A stretch of 64,000 nt of DNA from Phocoena phocoena (GCF_963924675.1 NC_089234.1:24233668-24297667), one strand, 5' to 3'. Shown: positions 11,260 through 22,908, counted from the stretch's first letter. A program made the numbers and translations. Notes: a model not told the origin generated them from the letters alone.

Positions 11260-11971
11260 TACCTACCCATCAACCTTCCCTCATTCTTCTGATAATGATA
11301 CTCATGCCTTCCTCTGGAGGAAGTGCCAGCACCTCACTCTCCCACTGCCCTTATGTAGAGCTGATTATACCCCAAGTACTCTGGGGAGTCACCAATCAGC
11401 ACTGGTCAGGCCAATCAGCATCAATGCTCATGGCAAGGTGATTGATTGGCTCACGAATGGGCACATGACCTAATCCAAGCCAATAAGGTCAAACAGAGCT
11501 AACCCTGGGACTTTTACTTGAGCAATCAAGAAAGAAGAATTTTCTTTTTCTTACAGCTTAGAGCTGTGAAGATGCAAGCCTGGAGTTCCCACTTGGAGGG
11601 AGACTCCCTCTGAGTAAAATCAGAGAGAAATGCACTGAAGAGAAATGGACAGAGAGAAGCCAGGTCCTGATGGCATAATTTGCATCTCTTTATACAGCTA
11701 TCTGAAGTTCATCTGCTGTGGAAATATATATATTTAATTTGTTTTTGTTTTTAAAATTCTGATATCATTTATCGGCACAAAAATTATTCAGATACGACAT
11801 GGTGTCTAGACATGGCTACAATTTATGCTTTGTGCATTTTGTTAAATATTTCTTTTGCTCATAACTCCCAACATGTCCTAGACCTTCCTCTCTGTGTTTA
11901 GCACCTCCATGACAACATAAACATAGAGCATTGCTGTGAACACAGAACATTCAGATCTCACTGAAAACATC

Positions 11972-12019
<48 letters not shown>

Positions 12020-12075
12020 TTTAAGAAAGTTTGCATTGGGTTTCTATCCCTTGTAACCAAGAGTTCTGACTAATA
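11260..12075 (+). mobile_element. Ancient LTR-like remnant between the inverted arms
   Basis: 'gattggctcacgaatgggca' followed by 'catgacctaatccaagccaa' and a gaagatgcaagcctggag-type segment sit left. 'gggtttctatcccttgtaac' then 'gagttctgactaatata' near 12040-12075 matches the usual 3' end of such elements. The middle (about 11700-12018) is foreign or diverged and contains a TG microsatellite. Family unresolved. Confidence 0.45.
11974..12018. repeat. (TG)n microsatellite
   Basis: About 22 uninterrupted TG units. Confidence 0.97.
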
Positions 12076-12582
12076 TACCTGTAACAAGTAAGACGTTATG
12101 TTGGGCACTGTGGAGGATCTCAAGATAAGCAAGCTCTCAGGTAGTTGAGAGAGGAAAGAGGTGGTTTCATTACTTGAAGCCAATGATATAATGGGAACAG
12201 GAGATAGAAAGCACAACTACTCTACTTCTATTTTGCCTCCATCATTTCAGGAAAAGTAATCATCATATGAAGAGTGTAGAACAAATGCTTTCTCAGGGCT
12301 TGGAAATCTGACATAAATGAGGAGACAGAAGAAAGCTCTTCACTGCCTTGAATGAGTCCAAACTGCTTGTCCCAACTGAGCCACACTGAAGTGTACTTAT
12401 AGGACTTAAAGATGAGAATGCCAAGCCACAGGGGATACTCTTTGAAGGACTGTGAGGAATTCAAAAATAGTCTGGATTGTTTTTAATGTATTTTATTATT
12501 TACAGTCCAGTGAGTTGTATTTAATCCTTGGGAAATTAAGCAGTTGTTTTTTGAACACATGAGAAAAATGTTTTCATTTTTT
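12076..12582. other. No recognised feature
   Basis: Apparently single-copy sequence inside the inverted-repeat loop. The open frame at 12228-12464 (minus, 78 codons) has no recognised motif. Confidence 0.45.
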
Positions 12583-12812
12583 AAATTAAATGTTCTTTAA
12601 AGGAACTAATTAGTCCCCCCCTTTTTTTTTAGTCCCAGCAATTGTAGATGACAAAGAGAAACAACAATAACAAAAAACGTAGTCTGAAAAAAAATTTTTT
12701 AATCTCCAAGTTGAGGGATATGTCAAAATTAAGACCTTTAAGTCCAACCTATACATTCAGGAATGATCAGGAATTTGAATTGGATAGTATTTGACTAATT
12801 TCTTTTCCTCCA
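12583..12812 (-). repeat. Inverted repeat, right arm
   Basis: Reverse-complement partner of 10981-11237. By eye most of its length aligns, with small indels, notably a poly-C/poly-T tract at about 12616-12632. The arms are separated by about 1.35 kb. Confidence 0.8.
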
Positions 12813-12912
12813 AAACAACAGCATGAGTTCAAAAAGAACAAGGTAAACCAAACCACTCCAATCTCCTTTCATTAATAAAATTATAAGGTGAGCATAAAAG
12901 GGAATGTGACAG

Positions 12913-13120
12913 GGCTTCCCTGGTGGCGCAGTGGTTGAGAGTCCACCCGCCGATGCAGGGGACACGGGTTTGTGCCCTGGTCCGGGAAGATCCCACATGC
13001 CGCGGAGCGGCTGGGCCCGTGAGCCATGGCCGCTGAGCCTGCGCGTCCGGAGCCTGTGCTCCGCAATGGGAAAGGCCACAACAGTGAGAGGCCCGCGTAC
13101 CGCAAAAAAAAAAAAAAAAA
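12913..13120 (+). mobile_element. CHR SINE, short form
   Basis: Starts ggcttccctggtggcgcagt, ends gcgtaccgc plus about 20 A. A perfect 16-bp target duplication aaagggaatgtgacag flanks it (12897-12912 and 13121-13136), which implies a recent insertion. Confidence 0.97.
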
Positions 13121-13136
13121 AAAGGGAATGTGACAG

Positions 13137-14204
13137 ACATAATGTATCCAAATGGTAAAGTGATTGGCAGTCTTTTTTCTTGTTTTTGAAAATTCTTACT
13201 TTCAAATGGAGAAACAAGCCACAGGGTAGTACAGCTAAGATGATTAATTGATCAGAGCTAAAGAGTGTTTGATCAATGGAGTAATGAAACCTGGAGGGTG
13301 GTTTCCAAGGGAATGGTATAAGGCTCTATCCTACTTAAAATGATTTATCAGTGATTTTGACACTTATTGATTTTGAAATCATATAAACCTGGGAGAGACT
13401 GGTTGATGAAATCAGGACTTTAAAGATCATTACAGACTATAATAATTTATCTTAAAAGCAACAAGATGATTTTTAATAAAAATGTAAAGTCCTACATTTA
13501 GGTTAGGAAAAAGAAAAATTACACAAGTACAGAAAGGAGAAGACCTGGCTTAACTGCATCTCATTCAAAACAGATGAGGTGTTTCACTTGACCACACAGT
13601 ACAATATGATGTCATCACTATGGATGATAATGGAGAAGGATATTTCCTGACATGGGGAAAATGCATGTAACATTTTCTTGAGTGGATAAAAACCAATTTA
13701 TAAGACACACAGGTGAACACGGTTATTAATAGAAAAAAGATTCAAAAGGTAGCCGCAGTTAACTCTCAGTGGTGGTAATACAGGTGACCTTATTTTCTTC
13801 TTTGTGTGGTTTCTATTTTGCACATTTGCTGCAATTACTTTTTATAATAAAAATTTCTTTTTATCTCAATACAGATCAAAAGTGTGACATGGCTGATAAA
13901 AACAACACAAATGCAGTTTTAGGCTGCATTCATAGAATTCTATTTTCTAGAAAAGAGACACTGATCAATTCACCATGCTCTGTACTGGGATAGCCACATC
14001 TGGGATAATGGTGCCATGTCTTAGGGACATTCTGACAAGTTGGACTGCGTATCAGTGTTAGGAAGGATGTACATGATGTGAAGATGGAAGAAACTGGTCA
14101 TTATGGCCTGAAAAGGAAAAAACAGAAACACATTTGCTTTCTTTTGTATATTGTGTTCTCATATGGAAGGGACAGTACATTTGTGATGGATTACAGGTGA
14201 CCAC
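13137..14204. other. No gene; one possible unclassified old repeat
   Basis: Bases about 13380-13560 (gtaaagtcctacatttaggt, then acacaagtacagaaaggaga) recall an old dispersed repeat, but I cannot name it. The rest appears single copy. Confidence 0.35.
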
Positions 14205-14530
14205 AAACACGTTGACACTTACCCCAATGAAACATGGGAGTCTATGTCCCCTCCCTTTGAAGGTGGATAATCTCTGTGACTGCTTTGATCAACAGAACAT
14301 AGAGGAAGCGACACTATGACAGTTTCCAGGCCCAGGACTTAACAGACTGGCAGCTTCCACTTCCTGTCTTCTGGGGAAGTCAGTGGCCTTGCAAGAAGCA
14401 TGCCTACACCATGATCACCATGCTGTGAGGAAGCCCGAGCTAGCTATGTGAGAGGCAATGTACAGAGGGAGATGTCTGACCCATCCCCAGCTGATCCACT
14501 CATCCCAGCACAGACACCAGCCCTGTGAAT
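14205..14530 (+). mobile_element. MaLR-type LTR remnant, left part (split)
   Basis: 'cctccctttgaaggtggata' followed by 'caacagaacatagaggaagc' is the same kind of LTR text as at 5790-5850. The element is interrupted at about 14530 and resumes at 17259. Confidence 0.55.
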
Positions 14531-14532
14531 TC

Positions 14533-14742
14533 TTTTTTTTTTTTTTTTTTGCAGTACGCGGGCCTCTCACTGTTGTGGCCTCTCCTGTTGTGGAGAACAG
14601 GCTCCGGACGCGCAGGCTCAGCGGCCATGGCTCACGGGCCTAGCCACTCTGTGGCATGTGGGATCTTCCCGGACCAGGACACGAACCCACGTCCCCTGCA
14701 TCGGCAGGCGGAATCTCAACCACTGAGCCATCAGGGAAGCCC
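14533..14742 (-). mobile_element. CHR SINE, short form, antisense
   Basis: Poly-T (14533-14550), then gcagtacgcgggcctctcac, ending cagggaagcc. It abuts the 3' end of the antisense L1, so it probably inserted into that element's poly-A tail. This explains why no distinct target duplication is visible. Confidence 0.95.
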
Positions 14743-17258
14743 AAGCAGGTTCTTATTAGTCATCCATTTTATACACATCAATGTATATATGTCAGTCCCA
14801 ATCGCCCAATTCATCACACCACCACCCCCACGCCCCTGGCGCTTTCTCCCCTTGGTGTCCATACATTTGTTCTCTACATCTGTGTCTCAATTTCTGCCCT
14901 GTGAACCAGTTGACCTGTACCATTTTTCTAGGTTCCATATATATGCGTTAATATACAATATTTCTCTTTCTGACTTACTTCACTCTGTAAGACAGTCTCT
15001 AGATTCCTCCACGTCTCATCAAATGATCCAATTTCGTTCCTTTTTATGGCTGAGTAATATTCCATTGTATATATGTACCACATCTTCTTTATCCATTCAT
15101 CTGTCGATGGGATTTAGGTGGCTTCCATGACCTGGCTATTGTAAATAGTGCTGCAATGAACATTGGGGTGCATGTGTCTTTTTGAATTATGGTTTTCTCT
15201 GGGTATATGCCCAGTAGTGGGATTGCTGGGTCATATGGTAATTCTATTTTTAATTTTTTAAGGAACCTCCATACGGTTCTCCATAGCAGCTTATCAATTT
15301 ACATTCCCACCAACAGTGCAAGAGGGTTCCCTTTCCTCCACACCCTCTCCAGCATTTATTGTTTGTAGATTTTCTGATGATGCCCATTCTAACTGGTGTG
15401 AGGTGATACCTCATTGTAGTTTTGATTTGCATTTCTCTAATAATTAGTGATGTTGAGCAGCTTTTCATGTGCTTCTTGACCATCTGGATGTCTTCTTTGC
15501 AGAAACATCTTTGGAGAAATGTCTATTTAGGTCTTCTGCCCATTTTTGGATTGGGTTGTTTGTTTCTTGAATATTGAGCTGCATGAGCTGTTTATATATT
15601 TTGGAGATTAATCCTTTGTCCATTGATTCGCTTGCAAATATTTTCTCCCATTTTGAGGGCTGTCTTTTCGTCTTGTTTATGGTTTCCTTTGCTGTGCAAA
15701 AGCTTTTAAGTTCAATAGGTCCCATTTGTTTATTTTTATTTCCATTACTCTAGGAGGTGGATCAAAAAATATCTTGCTGTGATTTATGTCAAAGAGTGTT
15801 CTTCCTATGCTTTCCTCAAAGAGTTTTATAATCTCTGGTCCTACATTTAGGTCTCTAATCCATTTTGAGTTTATTTTTGTGTATGGTGTTAGGGAGTGTT
15901 CTAATTTCATTCTTCTACATGTAGCGGTCCAGTTTTCCCAGCATCACTTATTGAAGAGACTGTCTTTTCTCCATTGTATATCCTTGCCTCCTTTGTTATA
16001 GATTGGTTGACCATAGGTGCGTGTGTTTATCTCTGGGCTTTCTATCTTGTTCCATTGATCTATGTTTCTGTTTTTGTGCCAGTACCATATTGTCTTGATT
16101 ACTGTAGCTTTGTAATATAGTCTGAAGTCAGGGAGCCTGATTCCTCCAGCTCCGTTTTTTTCCCTCAAGATTGTTTTTGCTATTTGGGGTCTTTTGTGTC
16201 TCCGTATAAATTTTAAGATTTTTGTTCTAGTTCTGTAAAAAAAAATGCCATTGGTAATTTGATAGGGATTGCATTGAATCTGTAGATTGCTTTGGGTAGT
16301 ATAGTCATTTTCACAATGTTGATTCTTCCAATCCAAGAACATGGTATATCTCTCCATCAGTTGGTATCACCTTCAGTTTCTTTCATCAGTGTCTTATAGT
16401 TTTCTGCATACAGGTCTTTTGTCTCCCTAGGTAGGTTTATTCCTAGGTATTTTATTCTTTTCATTGCAGTGGTAAATGGGAGTGTTTCCTTAATTTCTCT
16501 TCAGATTTTTCATCATTAGTGTACAGGAATGCAAGAGATTTCTGTGCATTAATTTTGTATCCTGCAACTTTACCAAATTCATTGATTAGCTCTAGTAGAT
16601 TTCTGGTGGCATCTTTAGGATTCTCTGTGTATAGTATCATGTCATCTGCAAACAGTGACAGTGTTACTTCTTCTTTTCCAATTTGTATTCCTTTTATTTC
16701 TTTTTCTTCCCTGATTCCCGTGGCTAGGACTTCCAAAACTATGTTGAATAATAGTGGTGAGAGTGGACATCCTTGTCTTTCCTGATCTTAGAGGAAATGC
16801 TTTCAGTTTTTCACCACTGAGAATGATGTGTGCTGTGGGTTTGTCATATATGGCCTTTATTATGTTGAGGTAGGTTCCCTCTATGCCCACTTTCTGGAGA
16901 GTTTTTATCATAAATCGGTGTTGAATTTTGTTGAAAGCTTTTTCTGCATCTATTGAGAAGATCATATAGTTTTTATTCTTCAGTTTGTTAATATGGTGTA
17001 TCACATTGATTGATTTGCATATATTGAAGAATCCTTGCATCCCTGGGATAAATCCGACTTGATCATGGTGTATGATCCTTTTGATGTGTTGTTGGATTCT
17101 GTTTGCTAGTATTTTGTTGAGGATTTTTGTATCTATATTCATCAGTGATATTGGTCTGTAATTTTCTTTTTTTGTAGTATCCTTGTCTGGTTTTGGTATC
17201 AGGGTGATGGTGGCCTCATAGAATGAGTTTGGGAGTGTTCCTTCCTCCGCAATTTTAA
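14743..17258 (-). mobile_element. 5'-truncated L1 LINE, antisense
   Basis: Minus-strand L1 of about 2.5 kb: 3' UTR (14743-15000), C-terminal ORF2 and the reverse-transcriptase core, truncated at about 17258 within ORF2 upstream of the RT. It sits inside an LTR remnant (14205-14530 and 17259-17345). No convincing target duplication is visible, perhaps because the SINE at 14533-14742 obscured the tail. Its 3' UTR differs from that of the 28.6-34 kb element, so a different subfamily. Confidence 0.95.
15250..17142 (-). pseudogene. Decayed L1 ORF2 (reverse transcriptase and C-terminus)
   Basis: Remnant of L1 ORF2p, which makes cDNA at the insertion site. The minus-strand fragment at 16642-17142 carries RT palm/finger text (for example [26 protein letters not shown]). 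The next frame (16461-16736) has the catalytic FADDMILY motif. C-terminal pieces follow at 15944-16357, 15677-15910, 15465-15725 and 15250-15483. Frame changes between them show at least five indels, plus stops. The endonuclease domain and N-terminus are absent through 5' truncation. It cannot encode an active protein. Confidence 0.93.
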
Positions 17259-17345
17259 CAAATTGTTATTTTAAGTTACTATGTTTGGTGATAGTTTGTT
17301 ACAGAATAATAAAAAATTGGAACACTTATTACATCTAGCTTGACC
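17259..17345 (+). mobile_element. MaLR-type LTR remnant, right part
   Basis: 'ttattttaagttactatgtt' followed by 'tggtgatagtttgttacaga' matches the 3' terminus of the split LTR at 14205-14530. Confidence 0.6.
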
Positions 17346-18148
17346 TTCATATAACATTCAGTAGGGTACTATAGAGGGGTTTTGAGCAAGAGAAGACCTT
17401 ATTGCCCTTTATGACCAGTACTCTAATGATACAGGGTAGGATGGAGGGGTGAGCGGTACCAGAGACAAGTTCAGGATGACAGCTCAAAGCTTTGTAATAA
17501 GCTGCCAGAGAACTCTACCTGTAAGGCAAAACCAAACAAGAAAGGTAACAAAAGTTGGCTCCATCCTCAGGGATTCCCACATGGACAGGGCATCATAAGC
17601 AGGAACAGGGGATGCAAGCACTGCAGGGGGTGGTCTTTACTAGTGAGCTGAGATTACAGTCCCTTGGTAGTACATAAGCTGAGAAAAGTGGTGGGGAACG
17701 TCTCCCTACTTTGCCAATAGCTGGTCATCCTGGTTTTCTGCTGCTTCTCTTGGTACCACCTTTGTTGCTGTTTTCTCCATCTCTCTCCCCCTTCTCTGTT
17801 GGACCCTGCTTTTCCCCCCACTTCCCTCTTGGCATGAGTCTCCAGGATATCGGATTCAGAGTTGAGGGGCCTCCTCTGCTCAATGCATGGAGTGAACTCC
17901 ACTACAAGAAATCTGAGTTCATGCCTGGGAAGGGTGAAAAGAATCCATTCCTCCACAGCATCCCAGACTTAGAAATCCAAAAAAAAAACAGAATACCGGA
18001 TATAATGTTGTAAGTCATAATTCTAGTTATTACTTTAAAATGTGTATCTCAGAAATAACTAAAAAAATAATAATAATTAGTAAATTGAGACTGATACTGA
18101 GCTTTTATGAATAAACCAATCAAACTAAGCTTGGTTAGTCCACGCTTT
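17346..18148. other. No gene; weak L2-like trace
   Basis: Bases about 17375-17470 faintly resemble antisense L2 (ggttttgagcaagagaagac). The remainder appears single copy. The opposing frames at 17654-17956 and 17711-18013 overlap and lack motifs. Confidence 0.35.
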
Positions 18149-18164
18149 AAGATTCCTTAAGATA

Positions 18165-18455
18165 GGGCTTCCCTGGTGGCGCAGTGGTTCAGAATCTGCC
18201 TGCCAATGCAGGGGACACGGGTTCAAGCCCTGGTCTGGGAAGATCCCACATGCTGCAGAGCAACTGGGCCTGTGAGCCACAATTACTGAGCCTGCGCATC
18301 TGGAGCCTGTGCTCCGCAACAACAGAGGCCGTGATAGTGAGAGGCCCGCGCACCGCGATGAAGAGTGACCCCCGCTTGCCGCAACTAGAGAAAGCACATG
18401 CACAGAAACAAAGACCCAACACAGCCACAAATAAATAAATACATTAAAAAAAAAA
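18165..18455 (+). mobile_element. CHR SINE, long form
   Basis: Head gggcttccctggtggcgcag, B-box gggttcaagccc, long-form 3' half with gatgaagagtgacccccgct and gacccaacacagcc, then an A-rich tail. A perfect 16-bp target duplication aagattccttaagata flanks it (18149-18164, 18456-18471). Confidence 0.97.
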
Positions 18456-18471
18456 AAGATTCCTTAAGATA

Positions 18472-19189
18472 ATATCTCTACTTTCTTCTTTTCCTTCATT
18501 AAAAAATGAAACAAAACCAAAAACATTTCACAGAGCGATACCAAGCGACCATTAGCTGATGCAGTATCTCTAGGATTATTTCTAGAGGTAAAACTTCATG
18601 GTTGTGGACAAAGAATTGTTGCCTGCCATTTCGTCAACAATGCATGTTGCTCTCCATCAAGCCATCAGCCACTGCAGCTGCCCAACCATGCACCTTGAGG
18701 GGAATTCAGGATAGAGAAAGACAGGACACTGGCCCAAACAGTTAAGATGCATATCAAAGGAATAATGTCAAGGAGCCCAGATTCTTGCATCTTCCCATAC
18801 ATAGAAAAGCACTAAAATTATTAACTTGAGACGTCTGTTTTTTGTGATTAGCAATAAACTTTGATGTTCGACTACAAAAAAAAAAAAACAACCAGAATGT
18901 TTTCTAACATTTCTCCAGAAATATATTAACTGTATATACTCACGTATCTCTAAGACAAATCCTCCCAGAAAACTCACCACATGAGGATGGTGTATTTCAC
19001 CACTATCTCTAATAGTATATCATCCAAGAAGCAGCATCTACTTTAGCTATAGGTCTACCAGGAACCATCTGTATAGAGTTGGCAGAAATTACTTACCCTT
19101 GACTTTTCTCATCTGCAAAAGGCAGTCTTCGGGTTGGATAATCAGGGGACACTCCCTTCCTTAGTTTTTCCTTCCACGATTTTCTTGCA
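18472..19189. other. No recognised feature
   Basis: AT-rich, apparently single-copy DNA with a short A run at 18874-18886. No coding or repeat signal is recognised. Confidence 0.5.
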
Positions 19190-19395
19190 TAGTATCTCCA
19201 CTTGTTTCACTCCAAGAGTTTATCACAATGTGTAAAATGTCTTTATTTGCTCCTCCATTGACTTCTGCTCCATAGGCAGCAAGTTTGTGAGGCCAGAGAC
19301 TCTGACCTTGCTCATTACTGTTTCACCAGCACATCATCCAGTACCTGACACAGTGAAGACATTCAAATAATATTCATTAAATAAATGAATAACTG
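19190..19395 (+). mobile_element. L2 LINE 3' end
   Basis: 'gcagcaagtttgtgaggcca' followed by a tgtttcaccagcacatca segment, a cagtacctgacacagtga segment and attcattaaataaatgaata, in the order of the L2 3' terminus. Confidence 0.7.
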
Positions 19396-20509
19396 GGGCT
19401 TTATTGTATTGCACTGTATTTTACTGTGCTTATCTTGGAGTCTAGGATTCATTTACTGGATATATACTTGGGAAAATTTCACACACAGAGGAAAAGGGGA
19501 AATAATGAAACTGCAAGAAGCCAATTATCAAAATTTCAAAGTTTGGGCTTGATACATACTCACAAATAACTAGGGAACAGAAGCAGCATGGTGGATTAAA
19601 AATAAACCACTTTCACGTGATTAATGTTGCTGTCTTTCCAAAGGTTGTGATTTAGTCTCTTTCGGCAGGACGTCACCGAGCAGAGAATAAGAAAACTGTG
19701 GTGATTGGGCAAAATAAAATATAACACAGCTACAGTTCTTCTGAGGGCTGGGTGTTTGCGTTCTATGGATTCATATGTAAAATCAGATTCTGAGCAGATG
19801 AAAGGATTGTACAATAAGTCAGCTTGAAGAGAGAGACAAGCATATGTGCCCCGCACACCCCCGCCCCCGGGGAAACAACTGGGCCTTTAGCAGGCGCCAG
19901 GATTTGGGAAAACTGGGGAGGGGGATAGGGGGAAGGGAAGGAGCCTTCAGTCTCTGTGCCACTTTCCAGCTCAACAGTAAGTGCATTTCTGTAGGCAGAT
20001 TACACCTACGAGGAGCCACGTAGCTCACGATAAAGATTTCCATATGGTGATGCAATTAGGACCCCTCTGCAGAGGTGCCAGCAAAGAGCCAGTAACCTAG
20101 GAAGATGCTTGGAAGCAGCCCGAAGAAAGGAAAGTTTGGTGGGAGGAAGGAGACAGAATGTCTTTGGCTAAAAGCAAGTTGCTGTCGTTGTCCCTGATGA
20201 TGATGTTGCTTTATTATCCCTGGGCTCTCTGCGCCATGGGCACAGATGACAGAGAGCTGGGTCTCTTGGCTTAATCATCTAGCACTAGAAGAGGAACGCT
20301 CCCCTCTCCCACTCCATCTGGTTTTAAGACCCCACCTGATTTTCCTTCACACCTCATGTCTCTCCTGCTTGATCCCCTTGCTGCAAATACGAGGGTCTCT
20401 CTTCCAGCCTCTAAGACGCCCCTGAACACAAGGTAAGCTTCTCCCTGTTTCCCCTAGTCCTCAGATCTAGCGTCTGAATGACAGCTTGTTTGGTGCTTTA
20501 CAATGGACT
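19396..20509. other. No gene identified
   Basis: Single-copy sequence. A short C-rich segment (cacccccgcccccggg) lies at 19856-19870. Small open frames have no recognised motifs. Confidence 0.45.
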
Positions 20510-20604
20510 AAACACACCCACGTACTGTGTCTCACTTGGTCATCACAACAATCCTTTGAGGAACCCAATGAGGATAAAGAAAAAGCATTAATAACTGCTA
20601 GGTG
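20510..20604 (-). mobile_element. MIR remnant, antisense
   Basis: 'tcatcacaacaatcctttga' followed by ggaacccaatgaggataaag matches the antisense MIR 3' part. Confidence 0.65.
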
Positions 20605-20728
20605 TTAACAACTCTGGAGCTCGGCACAGCTGAGCTTGCATCCTGTTATCTCACTTCGTAGCTGTGTGACTTCAGCAAGTTACTTAACCTTTCTGTGCCT
20701 CAGTCTCCTGATCTCAGCCTGACTTTCA
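20605..20728 (+). mobile_element. MIR SINE, 5' part
   Basis: 'cgtagctgtgtgacttcagc' followed by aagttacttaacctttctgt and gcctcagtctcctgatct is the MIR core in sense. Confidence 0.8.
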
Positions 20729-20751
20729 GCCCAGGAGGTGAAATGGAGTTC

Positions 20752-20985
20752 GCTTAAGAGCTTAGCTCTGGAGCCTGACTGCCCAGGTAGAATTTTTGCC
20801 ACTGGCCAGACATATGGCCTTGGGCAAGTTACTTAACCTTTCTGTGCCTCGGTGTCTACATCTGGAAACTGAGGATAATGATATCGCCAACTCAGAGGTT
20901 TCTGTGAGGATGAAAGAAGTAAATACAAGTGATGCACTTTGAAGAAAACCTGACATACTGTAATCATTATGTAAGTTTTATTCTT
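20752..20985 (+). mobile_element. MIR SINE, near full length
   Basis: 'tagctctggagcctgactgc' (tRNA-derived head), then 'ttgggcaagttacttaacct', then 'gtgaggatgaaagaag' (3' part). Third MIR in under 500 bp. Confidence 0.88.
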
Positions 20986-22144
20986 AGTCTTACTAGTCTT
21001 CAAAAAATATATTTTTGTCCTGCAACTAAAAGTAACGCATCAACATTGCAGAAATCTTAGGGGACCTCTAGCTTGCTATTTATACGTAATATTTTTTAAT
21101 AAGAGTCTTAGTGAGCGTTGCTCCAAAATATTCAGCCAGTGCCTCCTCCCGTGGCCCCATCCCCCTCTGTCCAGGCTGTCCTAATCACTGAACTGGAACA
21201 CAGAGGTACCAACACAGGGGCAGGGGAGCATTCCTCCGCCAACCACTTTCCGCTACCCCGATGACAACCACAGAAACAAACAACCAAGAGAGAACATGAT
21301 TCAAATTAAGGTCAGAAGTCTCTTCTTTGGAGCTGGTGGCTTGTTCATTTTACATGAGTTTTCGTTGCTTGGTGGTCATTTTAATTTGTCCTGTCTGCCC
21401 TGCTCTCCCTCTGGCAAGTGACCGCTCACTTTCAGAATCTAGGAAGATGACAAAGTTCCCGTAATTGTGCTGACCTGGAAAAAGAGGGAAAAAATAAACA
21501 TCCAGACGTTTCCAGGAGAGGGAAGGAGATGTGCTCTCCATGGTCTCCCCTCCTGTGGCCTCCCTGACCACACCAGAGAAGCCGCCTAACCTCCTCGATC
21601 CAACAAGATGCCGGGCTGCCTTCCCAAAGGCCAGATGTGGCCTCACGGTACTTCCACGAACACCCCTTTGAGCTACATGGGGATGTTTTTCTTAAGTAGG
21701 TCAGGTATGGCGGAATCATATAATTTAATATCTATCCCAGAAGTTTCCAAGTGAAAGGGGGCACAGTTACCAATAACATCAGGAAGGCGGGCAAAGGCTA
21801 GGATGGGTGGTCACCCTGGAGGTCCCCACCAGCTTCAGTCCCAGGTCCCACATGTGCAACTGCTTTCTGGCTGGAGGTCTCCCCACGAGAGCGCTAATTC
21901 TCAGAGCCAGATCCCCTTTGGAATTCAGGTTGCCCCACCGTAGTCTCTTCTCCAGACTTTTTCGTGCCATATACAATGTTCTGACTACAGTAGAAGAAGC
22001 AAATATTCATCCAAAACAGAAGAGATGTTCATGTTTCTTCACTAGAGAAGGAAGAAACGTCATTCCATACCAAGCCCACAGGCCGCACGGGCTTCACCAA
22101 TACTTGTTGGATGAATGGTATTAAATTCGAGTAGTTCTCAAGAA
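20986..22144. other. No gene identified
   Basis: About 1.2 kb of mostly single-copy DNA. Two overlapping minus-strand frames of 95-98 codons (21350-21719) lie in different phases, lack motifs and have no clear splice sites, so I do not call them. Confidence 0.4.
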
Positions 22145-22392
22145 AATAAAATAGATAATATTGATTAAGTGCTTTCTCTCTGACAGGCACAAAGCTAAAT
22201 GCTTCACACATCTGATCTCATTTGATGCTCCTAGTAACCCCAGGAGAAGAGATGTCCCCAATAACAGATGAGGAAATAGAGGCTTAGAAAAGTTGAATAA
22301 TTATCCAAGGTCACCGAGGTGGTAAGTGGCAGTGCTAAGACTCAAATCCAAGTCTTTCTGCCACCAAAATCCACTCTTTTAACCACTATTAA
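22145..22392 (-). mobile_element. MIR SINE, antisense, near full length
   Basis: 'aacagatgaggaaatagagg' then 'aaggtcaccgaggtggtaag', and 'ccactcttttaaccactatt', the antisense tRNA head. Confidence 0.85.
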
Positions 22393-22394
22393 AA

Positions 22395-22640
22395 ACAATA
22401 AAGGTAATGATAATAATAACAAACACTGTGTGCTAGGCACACTAAGCATTTTACATCTATAAACGTATATGTGCATATATTATTGCTAGACATTAGCATT
22501 ATCATGCCCATCCTGCAGGTGAAGAGAATGAGGCACAGAGAGGCTAAGTGACATGCCCAAGGTCACACAGCTCTTAACGTACCTGAGCTGAGACACAAAC
22601 CCAAGCAGTCCAGCTTGAGAGGCCCTGTCCTCCACCACCC
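22395..22640 (-). mobile_element. MIR SINE, antisense, near full length
   Basis: 'actgtgtgctaggcacacta', 'gaatgaggcacagagaggct' and 'catgcccaaggtcacacagc' are antisense MIR. Directly follows the previous copy in the same orientation. Confidence 0.88.
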
Positions 22641-22693
22641 TTACTGTCCCCCGACCTTGCTACTCTATTACTGATCATGACCCAAGACAACAT

Positions 22694-22895
22694 TTTTTTT
22701 TTTTTGCGGTACGCGGCTCTCTCACTGTTGTGGCCTCTCCCGTTGCGGAGCACAGGCTCCGGACGCACAGGCTCAGTGGCCATGGCTCACGGGCCCAGCT
22801 GCTCCACGGCATGTGGGATCTTCCCAGACCAGGGCACGAACCCGTGTCCCCTGCATCGGCAGGCGGACTCTCAACCACTGCGCCACCAGGGAAGC
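22694..22895 (-). mobile_element. CHR SINE, short form, antisense
   Basis: Poly-T, gcggtacgcggctctctcac, ending ccaccagggaagcc. A perfect 13-bp target duplication cccaagacaacat flanks it (22681-22693 and 22896-22908). Confidence 0.97.
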
Positions 22896-22908
22896 CCCAA
22901 GACAACAT

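Noticed and set aside
12795..13217. Recurrent peptides over SINEs (SGHGSRAQP, NPCPLHRQADSQPL and the like)
   Set aside because: They are translations of the CHR SINE body and its complement, seen at every copy. Not genes.
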